A stretch of 64,000 nt of DNA from Pelagophyceae sp. CCMP2097 (taxonomy: Eukaryota > Sar > Pelagophyceae), in assembly GCA_026770575.1 (NCBI GenBank), contig MU657229.1, positions 62,001 through 126,000 of the forward strand. The letters run 5' to 3'. A program made the translations under genes and the position numbers. Numbering within the stretch: position 1 is the first letter of the stretch; every line of letters begins with the position of its first letter. Below, one piece after another: positions 30,272 through 40,989 of this stretch. The notes below the pieces were generated by a model. It had not been told where the DNA came from. It worked only from the letters and a program-made list of their open reading frames with translations, and ran no database searches.

Positions 30272-30279
30272 TACAATTG
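30272..30279 (+). repeat. 8-bp target-site duplication, right
   Basis: TACAATTG directly after the element. Confidence 0.9.
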
Positions 30280-31039
30280 ATGGCGGGCCGTCGCTGAAAG
30301 AAACGGGAAGCGCGCGCGAAGAGAAGGCGGGCAGTCATCTAGCTGCAGTGCCGGCCGTTTGGCGAAGCCGGGGCCCTTGTCGGTGTCGCCGCCGCGCGCG
30401 AAATTGCGCAAAGCGCTCGGACCTGTCCCACGCCATGCCGCGAGAGCAGTGACCCTCGCTCTGTGCAGCGACGGTCCCCGTCCTTCCACGAGCCTCGCGC
30501 ATCGCAGCCCCGCCGAGCGCCGCGCACACGTCGGCCCTCTAGCTTCCCGCAGTGCTCGCCGCCGCCGCCGACCAGTGCGCGGCGGCCCTCTACGCGGCCC
30601 TCGCCGCCGCCCGCGCCGCCGCCCGCTCGGCGGCCCACGCGGTCGCCGCCACGCTCTAGAAGGCGCAAAACGAACACACCTCGAGTCCTAATGATCCAAC
30701 CACGACGAGCCGCGAGGCGCGCGCCCGGGCGAGGCGACCTCATGGCCCCAACGTTTCTGCCTCTGGGACGCGAACCATTATCGGACTGAAGGACCGGCTG
30801 CCGTGTGGGTCGACCGCCCCGTCGGACGGGCATGCTCTTTGCTCTTGAAGGGTTGTGGGCCCACGACGCGACTCGGACCGGGTCAAACAGCAGAGTCGCA
30901 ATGGATTCCCGCCGCAGGGCTCGATGCTGCAAGGAGTGTGGATATTGATTCAGAGGGGCTCGGCGCGCGCACGGCTTTGTCGGCGGGCCGTGCCGGCCTT
31001 TGCCGGCTCTTGTCGTCGGGCGGCGCGTCGATTTGTGCA
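30280..31039. other. intergenic, nothing recognised
   Basis: GC-rich DNA with arginine-rich frames on both strands and no family match. It lies downstream of the minus-strand cupredoxin-like gene. Confidence 0.4.
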
Positions 31040-32016
31040 TCATTTCAGGGCGAGCTGCATAGCTCTGTCCGGGTGGTCCGGGCAGTAGTAGACGAGCGTG
31101 GTGGCCTTTGGTTTGAGTTGGACGGTGAAGGCTCCGTTATTGGCCGTCATTGGCGTACAATTGTAGAGCCCCGAACGTCGAGGAAAGCCGTCGAACCGAC
31201 GGCGCTGCCCACGGTGAACGGGCTCGCCGCGCCTACGCGCCTCGCAGCGTCGAGCGCGCGCGTCGACGCGTGCCATCGTCGCGCTCGGTCGGCGCTCGCG
31301 GCCCGACGCCCGACGCGCGGCCGTGCCGCTCCTCGAGCCTCGGGACGCCGGTCCGCGCGGATGCCGCGCGCGACGAAGCGGTACGTCACGCCGGGCTCAA
31401 AGACGACGCCGAGCGGGTCTGGCGTAATGTCGTAGTACGGCGCCACGGCGCTGCCGCCAGAGACGGCAAACGTCACGACGGCCGGTTTCGACATGACCGG
31501 CAGCGGCGCGGTCATAAACGCGTGATCGGTACAGAAGAAGACGAGGCCGCTGGTGTAGTCGTCTGCCAGCGAGAACGTGAACGAGTCGCCTTTGTTGACA
31601 AGCGGCGCGCCGGAAATGTCGAGAATTTGCTGCGGCTTCTCGCGCCCGATATAAAACCTACGGGGCCGTGGACAACCGACGCATCACCGTGCCGCGGCGT
31701 GCGGACAGAGGCGCATTGGGACAGGGGCCATCGCTCGCCCTCGCAAGCGCCCCGCGGCCCGGGTCTCGACAAACGAGCCGCCGTTTCGCAGAGGCCTTTT
31801 TGGACGCCGCGCGGACGGGTGCTCTCGCAGGCCGGGGCCGGCGGTGAACTTGTACGATTTGCCGGCGACGATGTCCGTCGTCGCCGGGTCCGGAACGATG
31901 GTGTAAAAGGGCGGTTCGAGACGCCCACCCGAGACCACAAACTCGACGCGGCTGCCACCGCCGCCGCGCTGCGCCGCCGCGCCGCAGCAGCACAGGAGCA
32001 GCAGGAGCGGAGCCAT
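31040..32016 (-). CDS. secreted protein with two tandem cupredoxin-like domains
   Basis: Signal peptide 'MAPLLLLLCCCGAAAQ'. Domain 1: 'VEFVVSGGRLEPPFYTIVPD', 'GKSYKFTAG', an intron, 'EHPFYIGREKPQQ', 'GDSFTFSLADDYTSGLVFFC' and 'TDHAFM'. Domain 2 repeats the plan: 'VTFAVSGGSAVAPYYDITPD', 'GVTYRFVARG', an intron, 'ASPFTVGSAVGS', 'FTVQLKPKATTLVYYCPDH'. The H-P-F ... Y-x-C-x-x-H pattern resembles plastocyanin-like folds, where Cys and His bind copper. In domain 2 the first His is replaced ('ASPF'), so its site may be incomplete. Both domains are split by an intron at the same place, so the duplication probably included the intron. Near 31160-31185 the frame shifts by one with no visible splice site, which is either a sequence error or a broken second domain. 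Confidence 0.6.
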
Positions 32017-33682
32017 GGCGCCGGGATGCCGAGGGATGCACGCGGCGTAGCGAGGGGCCGTATTTCGGCTGCGGCAACCAATTTATTTTGAAATCTTTCG
32101 GGGTTAGAGAAGGGACCTCGGGTAACAGAACCGAGGGGATTCGGGCGCCGGGCGGTCGAGGGCCCGCGCCGCCGCGGGCTGCCGAGCTGAGGCCCGCCCC
32201 AGGCAACGCAGCCGCCGCAAGCGTCGCAGCCGCCGCAGGCGGCGCAGCCGCAGTAGGCTGCGCATCGTCGGAGCTTCCGCCGCAGGCGGCGTAGCCGCCT
32301 CAGACGGCGTAGCCGCAGTAGGCTGCGCAGCGTCGGAGCTTCCACCGCAGGCGGCGTAGCCGCCTCAGGCGGCGTAGCCACCGCACACGGCGCAGCCGCC
32401 TCCAGGCGGCGTAGCCGCGCAGGCGGCTTACCCGCCGCAGGCGGCGCAGCCACCTCAGGCGGCGTAGCCGCAGTAGGCTGCGCAGCGTCGGAGCTTACGC
32501 CGCAGGTGGCGCAGNNNNNNNNNNNNNNNNNNNNNNNNNNNNNNNNNNNNNNNNNNNNNNNNNNNNNNNNNNNNNNNNNNNNNNNNNNNNNNNNNNNNNN
32601 NNNNNNNNNNNNNNNGCAGCCGCATGCGGCGTAGCCGCCGCAAGCGGCTTATCCGCCTCAGGCGGCTACGCCGCCTACGCCGCCGTAGGCGGCGTAGCCG
32701 CCGCAGACGGCATACCCGCCGCAGGCGTCGCAGCTGCATCGCAGCCGCCGCAGGCGTCGCAGCTGCGTCGCAGCCGCCGCAGGCTGCCCAGCGGCGGCAA
32801 AGCCGCCGCAGGCGTCGCAGCTGCGGTGCAGCCGCCGCAGGCGTCGAGCGCTCTCCGAAGAATGCCGGAGGCTCCGCCTGTCTGAAGCCTCCACCCGGAG
32901 GCCGGCGGCGGCCGGAGGTCGGCGTCCGCAGGCGGCCGGAGGACGGCGTCCGCAGGCGGCCGGAGATTGGCGTCCGCAGGCGGCCGGCCGGAGGTCGACG
33001 GATGGAAGCCGCCGGCCGGAGGCCGCCGGCCGGAGGGTTACACGAACCCCAGGCTCCCGTAGTTCGAAGCTCATTATGATTTTGCGCCCTAGCCAAGAAG
33101 GTGCTCGGACAGGGGATGCGGTGGCGCGCCGCCATGCCTCGACTGGCAGCCCGGGGCCCTACATGGCCGGGGAGCACGACGGGAAGGCGCCGAAGTAGCA
33201 GCTCGAAGAGCCGGGTAGATCCAGCGCTCGGGTGTTTTGCCCCGAGCCGCACCACCGTCGCCGCCCCGGCAGTTCTAGGCGCCGCAGAGCTTCGTACGCA
33301 CCTCCCGGGCCCAGGGGACGTCGCCGGAAGAGGCAGCGCGCCAGTCGACGCCCGTGGCCGAAGTTGCGCCCCGGAACCACCGCATCGACCGATTTTTCGG
33401 CACTTTTCGAGCGCTCACGCGCGGCGCAAGGAGCCGCGTTGCGAGATTTTGCTACCGCGCGATCCCCCGTGCCCCCCCGCGGTGGGGAAGCCCTCAAAAG
33501 CCGCCCAAAACGGCCGACCGCCCGAGCTCGGGCGCCAAACGTCTCCTGAGACCGGTTGAATGCCCAAGCCGTAGGAAGCCCGGCATCGGCTCCCTACGGG
33601 AGCCTGGGAAGTGCGCGTTCGCACGATGCGCGCGAGCCTCTGCCGCTCTGCTTTGAAAGTGCGAGGCCTTGATCACAAAAGA
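32017..33682. repeat. GC-rich satellite region with an assembly gap
   Basis: From about 32196 to 32870 the DNA is a degenerate tandem array of a 12-21 bp unit, GCCGCAGGCGGCGTA. It is interrupted by a run of 101 N at 32515-32615, so the true length is unknown. From about 32895 to 33030 there is a second array, a 24-bp unit like GGCGGCCGGAGGTCGGCGTCC. Translations (Arg/Ala or 'LRRLRRLR') are artefacts of the repeat. From 33080 to 33682 no gene is recognised. Confidence 0.8.
32515..32615. other. assembly gap (101 N)
   Basis: Run of unresolved bases inside the satellite; probably an array collapsed or unspanned during assembly. Confidence 1.
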
Positions 33683-35718
33683 TTATTTGCCGATGCAAAA
33701 GTCACGGAAGAGCACGTCGAGGACGTTTTCGACGTCGATGGCGCCGACGACGCGGCCGAGCTCGACGGAGGCCGTGCGCAGCTCCTCCGCGCGCAGCTCC
33801 GTCGCCAGGTCCTATCGCCGACGTTCCAAAAGCATCGCGGCGGAGGGCGGCGCACCATTTGGAGCGCGCTGTCCAGTGCCTCGAGGGCATTTTCGACGTG
33901 GTAGCGGTGCCTTGCCCGCGTGATTGCGGGCGCGTCTGACAGCAGTTGCCGTGGCGAGGCGGTATCCGAATCGCCGCCGAAGAGCCGCGCCACCGTCTCG
34001 TCGAGGTGCGAGACGACGGCGTCCAAGCCCGTCTGCTGCGTCGCGGAGACTTGAAGCCACGGGGCCGCGTTTAAAGCGGCGAAGATGTCGGCGTCGATAG
34101 GAGTCTCGCACAGTTCCCTCAAATCCTGCGCCGACGAGACCACCGTCCTGCCGACGTCGGCCTTGTTCGCGAGGACGACGAGGTGCGGCTGCGGCTCGAC
34201 GCGCAGCGCTCCTTTGAGCAATTCGAGCGCGACGGTGGCCTCGCGCGCCACGGCGGCCTCGGAAGCGTCTATCACGAAAACGACGACGTGCGCCTTTTGC
34301 GCCGCCGCCTGCGTGCGCCGGATGCCCTCGGCCTCGATGGCGCCCACGGTGCGCGCGGCGTCTTCGGCGTTTTCGCGGAGGCCGGCCGTGTCGAAGAGCA
34401 GCACGGGAAGCCCGCCCAACTTCATGGCCACCTCGACGACGTCGCGCGTCGTGCCCGCCTCGGCGGAGACGATGGCGGCGTCGCGGCCGGCCAGAGCGTT
34501 GAGGACGGAAGACTTGCCCGCGTTCGGCGCGCCCGCGAGGACCACGCGCACCCCGTCGCGCACCTGTTTTTCACAGTCTCCCCATGGTCGGCTGCCGCGC
34601 ACGCCGTCGAAGCCCCTGGTCTTCCGACGGGACACTGTCTGCGCACCGCCTCGCCTCGGACGCCGTCGCGGAGCGCGTCTCGCAGCTCGCCGCGCAGCAT
34701 GCGCACGCGATCCAACACCCCCCCGTCGGCCCCCGTCAACGCGGTGGCGTCGACGTCGCCCTCGGTGTCGTCGCCAAAGTCGACGGCGGCTTCGGCCCAT
34801 GCCCGGCAGCTCACGAGCTCGGCTCGCCAGCGGTCGTACAGAGCCGCCTGTCTTCCCCCCATGACCGACAACGCCTGCCTACGCTGCTGCTGCGACTCGG
34901 CGCAGAGCAGATCCGCCAGGCCCTCGACCTCCGTCACGCCGAGCCTATCACCGGCGGTCCGCTTTGTATGGTCGTTCAAACCCATTTTCTGCTTTGCAGA
35001 GTCGTTTATGACACATAAACATCCCCCGCTCCGAGAAACGCACTTTCCGGCCTGGAACGCGCGGCGCGTGAACTCGCCGCGCTCGGCGGGCCGCGCCTTC
35101 CTAGGCGTTGGAAACTCGTCGCCGCCTCCAGGCGATCGGGACGCACGTGGTCGAGAGCGCGTCGAGGACGCCCTCGATGGTGGCAGCGCCGCCGTGGACG
35201 TGCAGCTCAACGATGTCCTCGCCGGTAAACGACTTTGGGCCCTCGAAGCGCAGCACCACCGCTTCATCCAGCGCCTAAAACAGGGCGCTCTGAAACGAAC
35301 AGGGCTGCCGGCTCTCGGGAAACACTGACCTCGCCCGTATTGGGGCACTTGAGCGTGCGCAGGCCGGCGTAGCGCACGGGCGGCTCCTTGGAGTCGCCGA
35401 GGAGGCTTTGGAGCACGGACCGCGCCTACGACTCGCGTGGAGGAACAACTCGCGTGGATGCATCGCGCGTTGTCCGAGCCGTCGCACCTCGCCACCCGAG
35501 ACGCGGATGACGGCGACGCCGGCGACGCCGCGGCCCGACGACAGCGCGAAGATGGTGTCGCCCGCGTAGCTGCCCGCGCGGCCCGCGGCGCGGCACACGA
35601 CCGCGGACGTGCGGACCGCCGCGCCCGGGCGATGGAGGCCCGACGCCGCGCGTATTGGCGCGCCGAGGCGGAGCGCGAGCCTCGTCGACAGCATGCCGGC
35701 GAGGAGCAGAAGGCGCAT
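33683..35718 (-). CDS. mnmE: MnmE/GTPBP3 tRNA-modification GTPase, organellar
   Basis: MnmE works with MnmG to install the carboxymethylaminomethyl group at the wobble uridine (U34) of organellar tRNAs. The N-terminus has a long leader ('[20 protein letters not shown]') and then the tetrahydrofolate-binding domain, '[20 protein letters not shown]'. Spliced exons give '[14 protein letters not shown]' and '[15 protein letters not shown]'. The G domain is complete: G1 'GAPNAGKSS', G2 'GTTRD', G3 'DTAG', G4 'NKAD'. A final short exon ends '[10 protein letters not shown]', the C-terminal signature whose Cys is essential in the family, with stop at 33683-33685. At least four introns are needed (e.g. 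donors at GGCGAG/GTGCGA and GGCGAG/GTCAGT). Mitochondrial versus plastid targeting is not resolved. Confidence 0.93.
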
Positions 35719-35979
35719 CGATGTCTGTAGTCACGGACTCTCTGTGGTGGTGGACTCGGACGCGACCTGCGACCCTTCTCCGAAAATAGACCTTCGCTGA
35801 ATCAGAACACACGCAATTCCTTCTTCCTGTCATCCGTCCCATCGCGTTCAATGAAAAGAGCGTCAACATGTGCAGCCCAGCTTCCAATTTTATGAAAGGG
35901 TAATCACTGACTGACTGACTGACATCCATCTTCGATCGACCCGCGCGGCGAGGAGCGCAAACAACGTTATAGAGCAACG

Positions 35980-36939
35980 TTAGAGCGCGCCGTCCCAGAG
36001 CCGCGCCGTCCCGTCGCGGCTCGTCGTCGCGACGCGCTTGCCGTCAGGCGAGAACGCGCAGCTCCAGACGCAGCCGGCATGCCCTTTAAGCTTCGTCAGC
36101 AGCGCGCCCGTCTCGGCATCCCAGAGCCGCGCCGTCCTGTCAACGCTCGCCGTCGCGACGCGCGTGCCGTCGGCCGAGAACGCGCAGCTCGTGACGACGC
36201 CGGTGTGCCCCGCGAGCGTCGCCTGCAGCGCGCCCGTCTGGACGTCCCAGAGATTCACTGTCTTGTTGAGCGGCACCGCCTGGTTGTCAAACGAGGAGTT
36301 GACGCGCGTGCCGTCGGGCGAGACGGCGAAGCAGATGACGTAAACGGGGTCCTGGATCGACGCCAGCAGCAGACCCGTCGCCATGTTCCAGAGCACCGCT
36401 TCCTCGTCGTCGCTCGACGTGACGACGCTCAGGCCGTCGGGCGAAAACGCGCAGCTCTAGACCCACTGGGTTTGCCCCTCGAGCGTCTCCTGGAGCGCGC
36501 CCGTCGCGGTGTCCCAGATGCGCGCCGTCCCGTCGCGGCTCGCCGTCGCGACGCGCGCGCCGTCGGGCGAGAACGCGCAGCTCACGACGACGCCGGTGTG
36601 GCCCTCGAGCGTGGTCTGCAGCGCGCCCGTTTCGGCGTCCCAGAGAAACGCCGTGTCGCCGCTCCTCGCCAAAATGCGCTGGCCGTCGGGCGAGAACGCG
36701 CAGCTCCAGACGCCATCGGCGCGCCCTTCGAGGATCGCCGTGCCTTTTGCGATGCGGTCCTGCCAGAGGATTTTTCGCAGTCGCACCAAAACGGCGCGGC
36801 CATCTCGGGCGACGCGCTTCGTCACGAGGAGCCCGTTAGCGGAGCCCGCCAGCCAGAGGATGGGCGTGCCCAGGTCGCTCCGGAAGAGCCAGAGGACTTG
36901 GGCGGCCCCGAGCCCAGCGCGCGGCGGCGCCTCCGCCAT
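35980..36939 (-). pseudogene. WD40-repeat protein interrupted by an in-frame TAG
   Basis: From ATG 36939 ('MAEAPPRAGLGAAQ') the frame encodes WD repeats with near-identical blades, 'VVSCAFSPDGARVATASRDG', 'TARIWDTATGALQ', and so on. It reaches TAG at 36457-36459 exactly where the other blades have Trp ('V-stop-SCAFSPDG' against 'VWSCAFSPDG'). The same frame continues intact for three or more blades to a normal stop at 35980-35982 ('TARLWDGAL'). A single TGG-to-TAG change explains it. It is either a recent nonsense mutation or polymorphism, or a sequencing error; no intron removes it cleanly. WD-domain scaffolding is expected, partner unknown. Confidence 0.7.
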
Positions 36940-37412
36940 CGCTGCCGGGCCGAGCCGGCTTCGACGACGCGGACCGCCCTCGTCGAACCAGGTCGGACGG
37001 AACCTGCGTCGGTCCTTGGCGCGACGCGTCAATTCCGGTGGATAAGTTTTCGGCGACTTTCCGAGTGGTTCAACTTGTACATTTTGTGCGGCCTCGGGCT
37101 TCTGTTGTGGCCACGTGCATCGCCGAGTGCGGCAGGGCCGGCCCGGCATCTGTGCAGGCGTCGCCGCTTCGCGGCTCATCGAGAGCCTCCTATAGAGCCT
37201 CGGCGCTGATCCCGGGGGTCTGGCTCGGACGGGCGCGCGACACGACGAGCGCGCGCGCGACGACGCGCGGGCTCCCGCCGGCCGTGCCGCCGGACGCCGC
37301 ATCGCTCCCAGCCGGGCTCCTCGGGCTCGTCGCCGCGGCCGAGGCCGCGTGCGAGGGAGAGCTCCAGCTGAGCCCGCCGCGTCGACCAGGCCCTCCGGCT
37401 CTGGGACCCTCG

Positions 37413-38423
37413 ATGCGGGGCCTCGTCGTCTTTCTCGCTATTGCGGGCGCCGCGGCGCTGTCGCGGCGGCAGGCGCTGCGCGTCGCGTCCGCGGCGGGCG
37501 GCGGGGCGCTGCTCGGCCCGCGGTGCGGCGGCGCGGCGTCGTACCAGTCCGGCGTGCGCTTCGAGGGCGGCGCCGGGGGGCTTGGGAAGAGCAAGCCCGA
37601 GACTGGAGTTATAAAGGCCGTGCGTCATCCGCGTCTTGTGACGGCCCTCCTTGTGTCGAGACGTCGCGACGGCTCTCCTTACGAGGCATCGGCATCGGGG
37701 CTCCGACTCGAGCGGCATCTAGGACCGCGTCGTCGAACGGGCGGCGAGCGAAAAGGGCCGTGTGGCGGAGCTGCTCGCGGCGTCGAGCGGTGCCCCCGTC
37801 CAAGTCGAGTACGACGTGAGCTTGCTTGCTTAAGATCCGCCCTGCCCTGGGTGGGGCTAGCCTAATATAGGGTTTCGTGACTCCCCAAAAAGACACCTTT
37901 AGACGGCTCTGCACAGGCGCCCTGGACCGTGACGGCGGACGGCCTGGGCTCGAGGGACTACTCCACGGGCGACGGTGAGTGTGCTCGCGCCCCGCCGAGG
38001 TGCGAAAGTCTCGTAGGCGCTTTCCTCGTCGTGGCGCAGCGGCCTCTTGATGGCGGCGACATCCTAAAGGCCGTCAAGGCGGCCGTGTTCTCGAGCACGG
38101 GCAAGTACGGCGCGTACGGTGCCCCTCAAGATGTAAAGCTCAAGAGCCGCTCCCTGATCAACGGCGAGGGTGAGCTCTTCGAGTTTACCTTTGTGGCCTT
38201 TACCCCTGCGATGCGCGAAGTCGAACGCCACATTCTGGTAAAAGCGGTCGTCGTCGACTCGGACGTCTTCATGCTCGTCGTCGGCGCGCTCTCTTCTCGG
38301 TGGTCCAAGGCCGAACCGTTAATCCGCAACGTCGCCCAAAGCTTCACGGCGCGGCTCTCGCCGGAAGACGCCGGCGAGATGCGAATCTTCCGCAACAAGC
38401 AGCGCCGCCGCGGCGACTCGTAA
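37413..38423 (+). CDS. PsbP-like thylakoid-lumen protein, 254 aa, four exons
   Basis: PsbP-domain proteins associate with photosystem II or assist thylakoid complex assembly. The N-terminus is tripartite: signal-like 'MRGLVVFLAIAGAAAL', then 'SRRQALRVASAAGGGALLG', a twin-arginine lumen signal, and mature 'SYQSGVRF'. Exons: 37413-37619, 37723-37815, 37917-37974, 38017-38423; all phases agree and give 254 residues. The domain includes 'GAFLVVAQRPLDGGDILKAV' and the end 'DVFMLVVGALSSRWSKAEPL' with 'NVAQSFTA', the usual PsbP C-terminal helix. Intron 3 is only 42 bp. Intron 2 carries a dispersed repeat found elsewhere in the window. It is a distant PsbP-like protein rather than a clear PsbP orthologue. 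Confidence 0.8.
37822..37862 (-). repeat. dispersed repeat inside intron 2 of PsbP-like gene
   Basis: On the minus strand it reads GGCTAGCCCCACCCAGGG then GGATCTTAAGCAAGCAA. It begins 6 bp after the donor. Related copies are at 17636-17674 and 50650-50687. Confidence 0.8.
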
Positions 38424-38771
38424 ACATGCTTTTCGGGGAACGCCCGGCGACGAGGCGAGGCCCGACCCAAGCTGCCGTGAGGGAGGGCTGGCGCCCGGTC
38501 CGTCGATGAGCCCTCACTGCGCGGCCGTGTCCGCATACACGCAGCGCATCCTCGTCGTCGGTCGGTCATCACACACGGCGTGATTTGACAGGACTGCCTC
38601 GATGGTGAATCCCCAGGGACGGATCATGTGAACACCCGTGGGTTCTTCTCCTCGCGAGGAGCGAGGGGTCCCCGCCGCGTTGCCGCATTGTGCACACGAG
38701 TCACAACAGGGTCGATTAGTAACAACAAGAGTCGATATACAACACACTGGCTCGTCCCGGGCGGGCGGCCG
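38424..38771. other. convergent intergenic spacer
   Basis: Tail-to-tail spacer between the PsbP-like gene and PUS10; no gene or repeat of note. Confidence 0.5.
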
Positions 38772-40685
38772 TCACGCGTTGTCGGCGTTGTCGGCGTCGT
38801 CTTCGATGTCGGCGACGTCGAGCTGCAAGATGTCGGCCTTTTCCGCGCCGAGCAAGTCGGCGAGCGAGGGCCGCGTGCGGCCGAGGTCGCCGTGGACGAA
38901 CTCTTTGATGTACGTGCCTGCGGAAGTCTGCATGTGCAGCGTCGCAAAGTGGCCGTTGAGCTTGTCCAAACGCAGAGAGTGCACCACCTTGACGCGGTTC
39001 GCCACGGACCGCGTGTGCATGACGCGCACGGGAGTGAGCTGGTCGACGTTTACATTTTTCATCAAGGCGAGGCGTAAGCAGTCTGCTTCCGTGATCACGC
39101 TCGAAGACCAGACGACGGCGACGTACGCCTTCTTCTTCACCTCGGCCCCAGCCTGCATCGCCGCGCCGCCGGCCTTGTCCGAAATTGTAGCCTCTAAAAC
39201 CTCCAGGGGTGTCCCGTTTGCAGACGACTCTGCGGCCACCGCGGCAACAAAGGCGTCCAGCAAAGCCTTGGACTCCACGAAGCCGTCTCCAGGGAAGGGC
39301 GGCCTCTTTGGGTTCACGCACTCGACGACAAAGGGCCGGCCGCGGCCGAGCATTCGCACGTCGATGTCCTCGCGGCCGGAAGCTTGGAATTTCACCGCGT
39401 CGCAGTCGCAGAGCGGCGTCGCCGCGCAAGTCAGAGCCTCGTCGACTGAAGATATGCCTTTCCGCACGCCGTCAATGTACCACGGCGACTGCGGCATGTG
39501 CCTTGAGAGTTTCCGGTAGCGGCCGGCGAGCCACAAGGACTCTCGCGTGCACTTTACAGTCGCGCTTAAAGCCAAAGGGCACTCAACTTCCTTGGCCAAC
39601 CACCGCCCCATGGAAGCGCGCTCGTCGTTCGTCATCGATTCGAGGGCCGTCTCGACTTGCCGGTTGTTCCAGACGGGCGTTTGGTCGACAGAAGCCTCGT
39701 CGTTGTTCTTCCGCTGCCGTTTGTGGTAGTGGCCTTTGGGCTTCTTCTGCGAAGGGGCGTAGCGCCCGGGCAGCGCCGCAAACTCGTCACACGCCAAAGC
39801 CTCGTACTCGACGGAGAACTCGATGGCGCCGCGCCAAAGAGCTTCGTCCGACGGCGCCTTTGATGGCGGCGCGGAGCCCGCCTAGGGATGTGAGCTTCAT
39901 CGGGCCGCCGCGAATGAGGGCCGCGGCGACGTCACAAACAACGTCGCTCTTTCACTTTCCGATGGGCTTCTTCCGACAGGTCCGACTGGGGGCGAAAGCG
40001 TTGCCGCGAGTCGCCAAACAGACGAGCCGGCTTGTTATGCCATCGTTCTCTCCTTGTTGGGACCATCGTGGAATCACGCACGAGTCTGCGCGAGAGCTCG
40101 GCCTTGAGCATGTGCTTCAGCGCGTCCTTGATGGAATGCATCATTCGAAGCGCTGCTTCGGACACTCCGGAAGTCTGCGCGAGCTCGAAAAATGCTTCGT
40201 GCCTCACCGCCAGCGCCCCAGGCAGCGTGAGACAGACGTTGGCGGCCTCGAGGTCAGCGGCTGCGACGGCGTGGCCCGCGGCGGCAGAGACAAAGTCGGT
40301 GGCGAGGGAGGAAGCGTTGAGGGCGCCGCGGCAGAGCGTGCACGACTTCAACGCAGCGTGCTTGCAATTCCACAGCAAGCGCAGCTCATCGTCGGAAACG
40401 CCGTACCTACAGACACGGTAAAACCAGATGCGGGAGTCCTTGAACACCCAACTCGCACGGACTCATCTCGTCCCACCTCGGACACTGATTGGGACCAGAG
40501 ACGCTGGCGAATTGCAGTGCCCAGGGCGGCGCCGTCGAGCGCAGGGCGCACCAGTGGCAGCCGCCAGCATCGACGACTCGCTGCGCCAAAGCCGCGCGCG
40601 CCGCGTCACCCAGGTGCAGCCGCACCGCGTCCATCGCGAGCGTCGCCAAAGGTGTGTCGTTCACATAGCGGGCGGCTTGCACCAA
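38772..40685 (-). CDS. PUS10: tRNA pseudouridine synthase Pus10
   Basis: Pus10 makes pseudouridine 54/55 in tRNAs of archaea and many eukaryotes. The N-terminal exon (about 40685-40510) has 'DAGGCHWCALR', and the next exon has 'KSCTLCRGAL': two CxxC pairs that form the family zinc site. The catalytic exon (about 39850-38772) has 'LWLAGRYRKLSRHMPQSPWY', then 'AVKFQASGREDIDVRMLGRG' with the catalytic Asp, then 'RPFVVECVNP'. It ends with 'MQTSAGTYIKEFVHGDLGRT' and 'LLGAEKADILQLDV', the conserved C-terminal block. The end is a stop just before 38772. The start is not fixed: the frame stays open to about 40720 ('VVSGRHDFQKLVQAARYVND') with no ATG, so a short 5' exon may be missing. Confidence 0.9.
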
Positions 40686-40989
40686 CTTTTGGAAATCGTG
40701 TCTTCCAGAGACTACTAGGATTCCTTCTCTCTACCTTCTACTTCGGGTCCTCGGGATGGGATGGCTTACGCGGCGCGTGTCGTGGAAGAGCAGGGCGTGG
40801 ACGAGCAATGACAACGAGTCCACCAGAGCTGAAGCAGATTTCCGTCTGAAAAGGGGTCGGGTCGCTTTGCGACCCTCACCCGGTAAGTGGTTTGGTCCCC
40901 CGACCTCAGAGAGGGCGCGCGGCGTGGACAGCACAACAATATGATTACACAAGAGGCGCAAAGTGCCTCGTTGGTGGGTCTCGATGTGG

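Noticed and set aside
32196..33030. CRISPR-like array
   Set aside because: Units are contiguous without unique spacers and the genome is eukaryotic.
32455..33255. Leu/Arg repeat protein spanning the N gap
   Set aside because: Artefact of a 12-21 bp satellite; includes unknown residues across the gap and has no start context.
35905..35930. possible regulatory repeat of CTGA/TCAG
   Set aside because: Only a short tetranucleotide run in a spacer; no further support.
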